Assembly: GCA_012036375.1 (NCBI GenBank)
Contig: JAAUOI010000159.1
Location: 1 to 6,934, forward strand
Source: Allobrachymonas sp.
GTDB lineage: Bacteria > Pseudomonadota > Gammaproteobacteria > Burkholderiales > Burkholderiaceae_C
Reading direction: 5' to 3'
DNA length: 6,934 nt
Of this stretch, positions 1 to 6,171 are shown piece after piece (positions within the stretch are counted from its first letter, which is position 1; the number at the start of each line of letters is the position of its first letter). Below the pieces are notes generated by a model. It had not been told where the DNA came from, did not search any database, and saw only the letters and a list, made by a program, of their open reading frames with translations. A program made the translations under genes and the position numbers.

Positions 1-479
<479 letters not shown>

Positions 480-480
<1 letters not shown>

Positions 481-1484
481 TGTCTGAGAAGTTATTGAAG
501 CTCATGCCAGCTGCCACGACCGTGGTTCTTGGCGCATTTGTGGCGTACTGCGCAGCTTGGTATTTCAATGCGGTGCAAAGTAATTTCTCTTTGATCTTGT
601 TCATCGCCACGGTGATCACGGGCGTGTACTGGCTGCTAGAGCGATTTGTTTTCTTGCCCGGTCGCGCCCAAGCTGCGGCGGCTATTGAAAACGAGGCTAT
701 TGCGCGTCAAGCCGAGTTGGCCAAAATGGGCATCAGCAAAACGGAGACCCATCATCAGGAAATGGTGGCATCGAAAGATGCGGTCTTGCAGCAGCCGTGG
801 TGGCTGGATTGGACGGCTGGGCTGTTCCCTGTGATCTGCATTGTGTTTTTGCTGCGCTCATTTTTGTTTGAGCCGTTCAAAATTCCCACGGGCTCGATGA
901 TCCCGACGCTGCATGTGGGCGATTTGATCTTGGTGAACAAATACACCTATGGTGTGCGCTTGCCGGTCATCAACAAGAAAATTGTGGCCTTGAATGATCC
1001 TGCGCGGGGTGATGTGATGGTGTTTCGATACCCGCCAGACCCCAATGTGGATTACATCAAGCGCGTGATCGGTGTGCCGGGCGATGAGGTGAGCTATTTG
1101 AACAAAGAGCTGCGTGTGAACGGTCAACTCGTTAAGCGCGATAAGTTGCCTGACTTTTTTGATGAAACCCAAACGAGCTACATACCGCAGTTTGAGGAAT
1201 TTTTGCCTGGCATGCAAAAGCCGCACAAACTATTGATTTACCCCAATGCCAGCATTGGTAATTCGCCAATGATGAAGTTTCCGCATTTTGACAACTGCAA
1301 CTACAGTCTTGAAGGCATCAGCTGCAAAGTGCCTGCCGGGCACTACTTCATGATGGGTGACAATCGCGATAATTCACAAGATTCGCGCTATTGGGGTTTT
1401 GTGCCCGAGCAAAACATTGTGGGCAAAGCCTTTTTTGTTTGGATGAATTTTGGTAATCTACGCAGAATTGGTTCTTTTGATTGA
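480..1484 (+). CDS. lepB: Signal peptidase I (LepB)
   Basis: Inner-membrane serine protease with a Ser/Lys dyad that removes signal peptides from exported preproteins on the periplasmic side; 334 residues against about 324 in E. coli. Hydrophobic segments lie at about residues 12-30, 36-53 and 111-130, with an Ala/Glu/Gln-rich cytoplasmic stretch at about 61-105. The catalytic domain follows: box B GSMIPTLHVGD with nucleophile Ser139, box D DYIKRVIGVPGDEV with general base Lys194, and box E GDNRDNSQDSRYWG at 293-306. The Ser-Lys distance of 55 equals that of E. coli. Cys273 and Cys282 sit where E. coli LepB has its disulfide pair. The frame is open upstream to 285, but the ATG at 480 is preferred: it overlaps the lepA TAA (TAATG), has AGGTGGAAG at 468-476 just before it, and gives the normal N-terminus. 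The protein is complete with no disrupted motif. Confidence 0.97.
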
Positions 1485-1515
1485 TGTGCAACCCCTGCGC
1501 AGGCAGGAAACAACT

Positions 1516-1520
1516 GGAAG
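1516..1520 (+). promoter_or_regulatory. Ribosome binding site of the DUF4845 gene
   Basis: GGAAG precedes two consecutive ATG codons. Its spacing is 3 bases to the ATG at 1524 and 6 bases to the ATG at 1527. The second spacing is nearer the optimum, so the start may be one codon later than the longest reading. Confidence 0.5.
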
Positions 1521-1523
1521 TGA

Positions 1524-1871
1524 ATGATGAAACTCAAACAACGCGGAATTTCTCTGATTGGCCTGCTGTTCGTGGGCATCGTGTTAGCGTTTACTGGTGT
1601 GATCGGGGCTCAGGTGTTCCCGACTTTTATTGAGTACCAAGCGATCATCAAAGCCGCCAAGAAAGCAGCGGCAGACAGCTCGACGGTGGCTGAGGTGCGC
1701 AATAATTTTGACAAAGCGCAGGCGATTGATGATTTCAAAGCCATTGCAGGCAAAGATTTAGAAGTGAGCAAAAACGGCGACAAAATCGTGGCCAGCTTTG
1801 CCTACACCAAAGAGATTCACTTGGGCGGCCCCGCCTATCTGTTGCTCAAGTACGCGGGCTCCAGCAACTGA
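1524..1871 (+). CDS. DUF4845 family membrane-anchored protein
   Basis: Small protein of 115 residues (114 from the second Met) of the DUF4845 family, which typically sits between lepB and rnc in beta- and gammaproteobacteria; its function is unknown. It has one N-terminal hydrophobic segment at about residues 9-30, preceded by a short basic stretch (MMKLKQR). The rest is a soluble domain of about 85 residues containing VFPTFIEYQAIIKAAKKAA and a C-terminal YLLLKYAG. The N-terminus (RGISLIGLLF) resembles a type IV prepilin leader and helix but has Gly where pilins have the conserved Glu5. There are two adjacent ATGs, at 1524 and 1527. GGAAG at 1516-1520 is only 3 bases from the first and 6 from the second, so MKLKQRG (1527) may be the real start. 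The gene lies 39 bases after lepB, and its TGA overlaps an ATG (TGATG at 1869-1873). Confidence 0.85.
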   Translation: MMKLKQRGISLIGLLFVGIVLAFTGVIGAQVFPTFIEYQAIIKAAKKAAADSSTVAEVRNNFDKAQAIDDFKAIAGKDLEVSKNGDKIVASFAYTKEIHLGGPAYLLLKYAGSSN

Positions 1872-1927
1872 TGACGGGGGCATTGCTTGCGGCGTTTGCG
1901 CTGATTGTGGGCGGCTCGAATGTCTGA
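1871..1927 (+). other. 18-codon mini-ORF bridging DUF4845 and rnc
   Basis: An ATG overlapping the DUF4845 stop (TGATG) opens a short hydrophobic frame, MTGALLAAFALIVGGSNV. It ends with TGA at 1925-1927, just past the rnc ATG at 1920, so it overlaps rnc by 8 bases in another frame. No separate ribosome binding site is visible and I know no homologue. It may carry ribosomes from DUF4845 into rnc, which has only a weak binding site of its own, or it may be chance. Expression is unproven. Confidence 0.25.
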
Positions 1928-2603
1928 TTCCATGCTGGCTTTGCAGAGCCGTTTGCTGTATGAATTTGCTAAACCTGCGCTGTTGCAGCAGGCGTTGACA
2001 CACCGCAGCTACAGTGCCGATCACAATGAGCGCCTTGAATTCTTGGGCGACTCGGTGCTCAATTGCGCCGTCTCGGGACTGTTGTTTCAGGCGCTGGGCA
2101 GTTTGCATGAAGGCGAGCTGTCGCGTGTGCGCGCTAATTTGGTCAAGCAAGACACCTTGCATGGAATTGCGCAAGAGCTGCATTTAGGCAGTTTGATTCG
2201 GTTGGGCGAAGGCGAGTTGCGCTCGGGCGGTGCCAAGCGCCCGTCCATCTTGGCGGATGCACTTGAAGCGGTGATCGGGGCGGTGTATTTGGATGCGGGT
2301 TTTGACCAAGCAGCGGCTTTGGTGCATCGTTTGTATGACAAGGTGCAGATCAATCCCGAGATGCCCGCTGCTGGCAAAGATGCCAAAACCGAGTTGCAAG
2401 AGTGGCTACAGGGGCGCAAAATGAAACTGCCGCAGTATGAAGTGATGAGCATTACCGGGGCGGCGCATCGGCAAACTTTTGAGGTGCAATGCGCCATTGG
2501 CGAGCTGTCCCTCGAAGTGCGCGGCTTTGGCAGCTCACGTCGCGCAGCCGAACAAGAGGCGGCGGGCGTGATGCTCAAGCAACTCAAAATACCCGTTTCA
2601 TAA
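1920..2603 (+). CDS. rnc: Ribonuclease III
   Basis: Mg-dependent endonuclease that cleaves double-stranded RNA, processing the rRNA precursor and many mRNAs; acts in the cytoplasm as a homodimer. It has 227 residues, normal for bacterial RNase III. The N-terminal nuclease domain (about 1-150) carries the signature NERLEFLGDSVL at 36-47. The expected acidic residues are present at Glu37, Glu40, Asp44, Glu64, Asp113 and Glu116, each one less than the E. coli number. The C-terminal double-stranded RNA-binding domain (about 155-225) begins at DAKTELQEWLQ and contains GAAHRQTFEVQC and SSRRAAEQEAA. The ATG at 1920 gives MSDSMLALQSRL. A TTG at 1905 (MWAAR) and the ATG at 1932 are alternatives, and none has a strong ribosome binding site, so the start is uncertain by a few codons. 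It sits between the DUF4845 gene and era, the standard order. Confidence 0.95.
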   Translation: MSDSMLALQSRLLYEFAKPALLQQALTHRSYSADHNERLEFLGDSVLNCAVSGLLFQALGSLHEGELSRVRANLVKQDTLHGIAQELHLGSLIRLGEGELRSGGAKRPSILADALEAVIGAVYLDAGFDQAAALVHRLYDKVQINPEMPAAGKDAKTELQEWLQGRKMKLPQYEVMSITGAAHRQTFEVQCAIGELSLEVRGFGSSRRAAEQEAAGVMLKQLKIPVS

Positions 2604-2614
2604 CTCCTATTTCG

Positions 2615-2645
2615 ATAGCACTCCACGCAGATTTTATGCCGGCTA
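2615..2645 (+). repeat. Repeat copy A, overlapping the era start codon
   Basis: 31-bp core beginning ATAGCACTCC and ending TTTTATGCCGGCTA. It differs from copy C at only 2 of 31 positions and from copy B at 5. The preceding TGCTAT..ATAGCA hairpin of the other copies is degenerate here (CCTATTTCG). The era ATG at 2636-2638 is part of the repeat. Confidence 0.75.
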
Positions 2646-3772
2646 CCACCCCAAAAAGCTCTCAAAACAGCCCCTCTCCTCCTGCGAACGCCAGCTCAGA
2701 TGACTTGCTCGATGCATTCTTCCAAGCGCCGAGCCAAGCGGCCACGGCAGACGAGCCTGTGGGCACACCACGCTGCGGCTTGATCGCCATTGTGGGCAAA
2801 CCCAATGTCGGCAAAAGCACGCTGCTCAATGCGCTGGTGGGTCAAAAAGTCAGCATCACGTCGCGCAAAGCGCAAACCACGCGGCATCGGATTTTGGGCA
2901 TTCGCACCCAAGGCGCAGCGCAATTCGTGTTTGCTGATACGCCCGGCTTCCAAACGCGCCACGGCACGGCACTCAATCGGTCGCTCAATAAAACCGTCAC
3001 AGGCGCAGTCAGTGGTGTGGATTTGATTTTGCTGGTTGTCGAGGCGGGGCGTTTGTCGGGCGCGGATGCCAAGGTGCTCTCGCTTTTGGGCAAGCAGGCC
3101 AAGGGCGTGCCCGTGGTGTTGGTGGCCAACAAACTCGATACTGTCAACCGCCGCGCTGAGATCGCGCCTTGGCTTCAAGAAGTGCATGCCAAGGGAATGG
3201 GTGCGATCAAAGTTCAAGCCGATGAGGTATCCGCTTTGGCTGAGGTGGATAACGAGCAAACCGATTTGGGTGCAGCGGCGCTAGAAGCCGTCAACACCAT
3301 CCAGTTTGCCGAAATCATCCCCATGAGCGCCAAGCAGAAAAAAGACATTGAGCGACTGCTTGTCATCTGCGAAAAATACCTGCCCGAGCAGCCTTGGATT
3401 TACCCCGCCGATGACGTCACGGATAAATCCGAGCGCTTCATGGCGGGTGAGGTGGTGCGGGAGAAGCTCTTTCGCTTTACTGGAGATGAACTGCCCTACA
3501 CCAGCACGGTGGTAATTGACCAATTCAAGGAAGAGCCGGGTAAAACGGCTGGGAGATTCGTCAAAATCGCCGCCACCATCATCGTCGAGCGCGATTCCCA
3601 CAAAGCGATGGTCATCGGCGCAGGCGGTGAGGGCTTGAAGCGCATGGGCACAGAAGCTCGCCAAGAGCTGGAGCGCCTGATGGATGCGAAAGTATTTTTG
3701 CAGCTGTGGGTCAAGGTGCAAGGCGGCTGGGCAGACAACGCCGAGCGCGTTAAGAGCTTTGGTTACGAATAA
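2636..3772 (+). CDS. era: GTPase Era
   Basis: Essential GTPase that binds the 3' end of 16S rRNA and helps 30S assembly; 378 residues, longer than the usual 300-340. The G domain has G1 GKPNVGKST (54-62), G2 KAQTTR (78-83), G3 DTPG (101-104), G4 NKLD (165-168) and G5 SAK (231-233). The C-terminal KH domain (about 280-375) contains FTGDELPYTSTVVI, the GXXG loop GAGG (328-331) and the typical ending FGYE. Extra length comes from a Pro/Ser/Ala-rich N-terminus of about 44 residues and an insertion at about 186-222 between G4 and G5. The frame is open upstream to 2489 inside rnc, but the ATG at 2636 is the first standard start after the rnc stop. It has no recognisable ribosome binding site and lies inside a repeat. 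In-frame TTG 2705 and GTG 2759 are less likely alternatives. It lies 32 bases after rnc and is the last gene of the operon here. Confidence 0.95.
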   Translation: MPATTPKSSQNSPSPPANASSDDLLDAFFQAPSQAATADEPVGTPRCGLIAIVGKPNVGKSTLLNALVGQKVSITSRKAQTTRHRILGIRTQGAAQFVFADTPGFQTRHGTALNRSLNKTVTGAVSGVDLILLVVEAGRLSGADAKVLSLLGKQAKGVPVVLVANKLDTVNRRAEIAPWLQEVHAKGMGAIKVQADEVSALAEVDNEQTDLGAAALEAVNTIQFAEIIPMSAKQKKDIERLLVICEKYLPEQPWIYPADDVTDKSERFMAGEVVREKLFRFTGDELPYTSTVVIDQFKEEPGKTAGRFVKIAATIIVERDSHKAMVIGAGGEGLKRMGTEARQELERLMDAKVFLQLWVKVQGGWADNAERVKSFGYE

Positions 3773-3782
3773 AACAGCACGC
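3767..3782 (+). repeat. Direct partial repeat spanning the era stop codon
   Basis: GAATAAAACAGCACGC contains the last era codon (GAA) and TAA. It is repeated 26 bases later at 3793-3808 with one mismatch in 16 (GAATAAAATAGCACGC), inside repeat copy B. Confidence 0.6.
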
Positions 3783-3786
3783 TGCA

Positions 3787-3833
3787 TGCTATGAATAAAA
3801 TAGCACGCCGCGCATATTCCATGCCGGCTAGAG
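3787..3833 (+). repeat. Repeat copy B, between the convergent era and aminotransferase genes
   Basis: It opens with a perfect 6-bp hairpin, TGCTAT (3787-3792), 7-base loop, ATAGCA (3800-3805). The shared 31-bp core follows at 3800-3830 and contains a second imperfect hairpin (GCCGCGCAT, ATTCC, ATGCCGGC). The core differs from copy C at 3 positions. It lies between two converging genes. No T-run follows either stem, so I do not call it an intrinsic terminator, though transcripts from either side would fold it. Confidence 0.8.
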
Positions 3834-3858
3834 ACTGATTTAGCTTAAAAATAGAGCT

Positions 3859-5021
3859 TCACAGCTTGGCCAAACGCGCCAAAGCCAATTGCAGCGTTTC
3901 ATCTTTTTCGCAAAGCAAAAGCGCACTACGCGCTGGTCGAAACCGCTGCCGTAAAACGCGGACAGAGTAATCGCTGCCACGCCGATCTCACTTGTGAGCC
4001 ATTGGCAAAAATCTGCTTCACTCAAATCACTCACTTCGCTGATGTCCACACACTGAAAGTAGCTGCCCTGCGTGTGCAAGGGCTTCAGGCGCGTTTTGCG
4101 CAGACCGTCCAAAAACAAATCGCGCTTGCGTTGATAGAACGCAGGCAGTTCCAAATAAGGGGCAGGCTGGCTCATGTAAGCGGCCAGTGCATGCTGCACC
4201 GGCGTGTTCACGGTGAACACGTTGAATTGATGCACTTTGCGAAACTCTGCGCTGAGGCTCGCAGGCGCTGCCACGTAGCCGACTTTCCAGCCCGTGACGT
4301 GATAGGTCTTGCCAAAGCTGCTCACGATAAAGGCACGCGCTGCCAGGCCAGCAAAGCGAGCGGCGCTCTGGTGCTGTTGGCCGTCAAACACCATGTGCTC
4401 ATACACTTCATCGCTGATGAGCAAAATCTCGGTGGGCGCGAGGATGTCTTGCAATCTCAGCATCTCTGCTTCGCTCCAGACGGTGGCGCTGGGATTGTGC
4501 GGGCTGTTGATCAGAATGGCGCGGGTGCGTGGCGTGATCGCCGCGCTGATCTTGTCGAAATCCGGGCGAAACGTGTGTGGCGTGAGCGGCACTCTGACAG
4601 GAGTGCCGCCTGCCAGCTCAATGTTGGGCACATAGCTGTCATAGCAAGGCTCTAAAACGATCACTTCATCGCCTGGCCGCACCACTGCCAAAACTGCCGT
4701 GATGATACCCTGCGTCGCGCCGGCTGTGATGGTGATTTCATCATTTGCTGAGTATTGGCGTGCGTGGAGCGCTTCTATCTTGGTAGCAATTGCGTTGCGC
4801 AAAACAGGTAGACCGGCCATCGGCGGATACTGATTGTGCCCCGCTTGCATGGCCTGCGTCACCGCATCCACGAGAGCCGGATCGCAGTGAAAATCAGGAA
4901 ACCCTTGCCCCAAATTGACCGCAGCTTTCTCAGCGGCGAGCTGCGACATGACGGTGAAAATTGTCGTGCCGACGGCGGGGAGTTTGGTCTCAACTTTGGG
5001 AGTGCGTTCTAGGACTTGCAT
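3859..5021 (-). CDS. ybdL: YbdL-type methionine (aromatic) aminotransferase, PLP-dependent, frameshifted near the 3' end
   Basis: Fold-type I aminotransferase closely resembling E. coli YbdL, which prefers methionine (giving 4-methylthio-2-oxobutanoate) plus aromatic amino acids; cytoplasmic. Visible landmarks are KLPAVGTTIFTVMSQLA (14-30), NLGQGFPDF (36-44), NQYPPMAGLPVLR (63-75), Asn176-Pro177 in SPHNPSAT, Asp204 in SDEVYEH (pairs with the PLP ring nitrogen), Lys238 in SSFGKTYHVTGWKVGY (Schiff-base lysine) and Arg367 in VVRFCFAKK (substrate carboxylate). After FCFAKK the literal frame becomes a Trp/Cys-rich tail stopping at 3840. Adding one base to the T5 run at 3904-3908 restores DETLQLALARLAKL and a stop at 3859-3861, giving 387 residues. 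I regard 3859 as the true end. The start is the ATG at 5019-5021, 29 bases after the cysB stop, with a weak ribosome binding site; co-transcription with cysB is likely. Confidence 0.9.
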
Positions 5022-5050
5022 GATGTCGGATCAAAAGCTTCAAGAGAAGC

Positions 5051-5992
5051 TCAAAGAGAAAAATCGTCACTATACCCAGCCAACGCCTTGCTCACCAAAT
5101 CGCGCGTGAGCCGAGGGGAAATCAGCTCGGTGAAGGTATAAATAAAGTTACGCAAATAGGCGCTGCGTTTGAAGGCGACTCTGGCGGTGTTTTTACCAAA
5201 CAAATGACCTGCGGGTTTGACCACAAGATCTTTCTCCATCTCAGCATTCACCGCCATCTCGGCCACGATGCCTACGCCCAAGCCAGCTCGGACATAGGTT
5301 TTGATCACATCGGAGTCAATCGCTTCAATCGCCATGCGGGGTTCGAGCTTCTTGGCGGCAAAAGCGGCATCAATTTTCGTGCGGCCAGTGAACGTGGGGT
5401 GGTAGGTGACGAGCGGCTCTTTGGCCAAATCTTGCAGCGTGAGTTCACTGACCTTGGCCAGTTTGTGGTCTGCGGGCATCACCAGCATGTGCTGCCACTC
5501 ATAGCAGGGCAAGGTGACCAGTTCAGCATAATCAGCCAAGCTCTCGGTCGCAATGCCGATTTCAGCCACTTCATCGATCAACATTTTGGCCACTTGATCG
5601 GGCGAGCCTTGATGCAGGCTGATGTTGACCTTGGGAAAGCTTTGGCGCAGCTTGGCAATTGGCGAAGGTAGTATGTAACGCGCTTGGGTGTGGGTCGAGG
5701 CGATGCTGAGTGTGCCGCTGTCTTGCAGGCTGTATTGCTCGCCGATGCGTTTTAAATTACCCACTTCGCGCAAGATGATGTCGATGCTTTTGAGCACTTG
5801 CGCACCCGGCTCGGTGATGCGTTTGAGGCGCTTGCCATGGCGTGCAAATACTTCGATGCCCAGCTCTTCTTCAAACTCGATGATGGCTTTGGAAACACCG
5901 GGCTGGCTCGTGTGCAGCGCTTTGGCGGCTTCGGTCAAATTCAAGTTGCGCCGCGCCGCTTCTTGCACGAAGCGAAATTGATGAAGGTTCAT
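5051..5992 (-). CDS. cysB: CysB-type LysR family transcriptional regulator of sulfur metabolism
   Basis: DNA-binding regulator of the CysB/Cbl branch of the LysR family, which activates sulfate or sulfonate assimilation genes and responds to acetylserine and sulfur anions; tetrameric and cytoplasmic. The 313 residues match the usual length. The winged helix-turn-helix covers about 1-60 (NLTEAAKALHTSQPGVSKAI at 18-37), followed by a linker helix and the two-lobed effector domain from about 92 to 300. The anion-binding residues known from enteric CysB structures appear at the same numbers: Thr100, Thr102 and Gln103 in STHTQARY, Thr149 in GIATES and Thr202 in FTGRT. The N-terminus MNLHQFRFVQEAARR is the standard family start, although no clear ribosome binding site precedes it. 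CysB and Cbl are hard to separate by eye, so cysB is the best label and not proven. No cys biosynthetic genes are in the window; its downstream neighbour is the methionine aminotransferase. Confidence 0.9.
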   Translation of the reverse strand: MNLHQFRFVQEAARRNLNLTEAAKALHTSQPGVSKAIIEFEEELGIEVFARHGKRLKRITEPGAQVLKSIDIILREVGNLKRIGEQYSLQDSGTLSIASTHTQARYILPSPIAKLRQSFPKVNISLHQGSPDQVAKMLIDEVAEIGIATESLADYAELVTLPCYEWQHMLVMPADHKLAKVSELTLQDLAKEPLVTYHPTFTGRTKIDAAFAAKKLEPRMAIEAIDSDVIKTYVRAGLGVGIVAEMAVNAEMEKDLVVKPAGHLFGKNTARVAFKRSAYLRNFIYTFTELISPRLTRDLVSKALAGYSDDFSL

Positions 5993-6011
5993 ATCAAAAT
6001 TTAGCTAAAGA

Positions 6012-6028
6012 AGGCATTTATTATGCCT
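6012..6028. promoter_or_regulatory. Inverted repeat upstream of cysB, possible LysR-type operator or promoter element
   Basis: AGGCAT (6012-6017), TTATT, ATGCCT (6023-6028) form a perfect 6-bp dyad with a 5-base spacer, beginning 20 bases upstream of the cysB start. On the minus strand it contains CATAAT, which resembles a -10 box, without a convincing -35 element. LysR regulators commonly bind such short dyads to control their own gene. Role inferred from position and symmetry only. Confidence 0.35.
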
Positions 6029-6097
6029 CGATTGCATGATTTTGCTTGGATTGATCGCAGGCGTGTTGCCTGCTATGAGGTCATGTTGTCGCTGATT

Positions 6098-6144
6098 TGC
6101 TATGAATTAAATAGCACTCCGCGCATATTTTATGCCGGCTAGAG
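6098..6144 (+). repeat. Repeat copy C, between cysB and the DUF3106 gene
   Basis: It starts with TGCTAT (6098-6103), 7-base loop, ATAGCA (6111-6116), a perfect 6-bp hairpin, then the shared core (6111-6141) with the imperfect second hairpin GCGCAT..ATGC, ending GGCTAGAG. It differs from copy A at 2 and from copy B at 3 of 31 core positions. TGCTATGA also occurs alone at 6071-6078, a possible remnant of another half copy. Confidence 0.8.
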
Positions 6145-6149
6145 CCATA

Positions 6150-6171
6150 AAAGGCTTAAAAAACCGCCTTT
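6150..6171 (-). terminator. Probable terminator of the DUF3106 gene
   Basis: Read on the minus strand, AAAGGC (6171-6166), a 10-base loop, then GCCTTT (6155-6150) form a 6-bp stem ending in a short T run (TTTT at 6152-6149). The stem begins at the last base of the corrected DUF3106 stop codon (6173-6171). The stem is short and the T tract weak, so it may be inefficient. Confidence 0.45.

Noticed and set aside
858..1226. 122-codon minus strand frame opposite lepB
   Set aside because: It lies across the catalytic domain of LepB and has His/Gln/Arg-rich content typical of a reverse-strand shadow.
1494..1503. Perfect palindrome CCTGCGCAGG between lepB and DUF4845
   Set aside because: It is only 10 bp with no loop and no T run, so it cannot form a useful hairpin terminator. 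A chance palindrome or restriction-type site is as likely.
2489..2635. Extension of Era into rnc from 2489
   Set aside because: It overlaps the RNase III double-stranded RNA-binding domain in another frame and gives an Arg-rich sequence with no Era similarity.
2087..2665. 192-codon minus strand frame opposite rnc
   Set aside because: Shadow of rnc; Ser/Cys/Pro-rich translation with no recognisable motif.
3787..3833. Copy B as a bidirectional intrinsic terminator for era and the aminotransferase
   Set aside because: The stem is short and AT-rich and neither side is followed by a T run. It fits better as a member of the interspersed repeat family.
4002..4655. 217-codon + strand frame opposite the aminotransferase
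   Set aside because: It is antisense to a well-recognised enzyme and its translation resembles no family. Long shadow frames are common opposite such genes.
5204..5671. 155-codon + strand frame opposite cysB
   Set aside because: Antisense shadow of a fully conserved LysR regulator, with His/Gly/Asp-rich random-looking composition.
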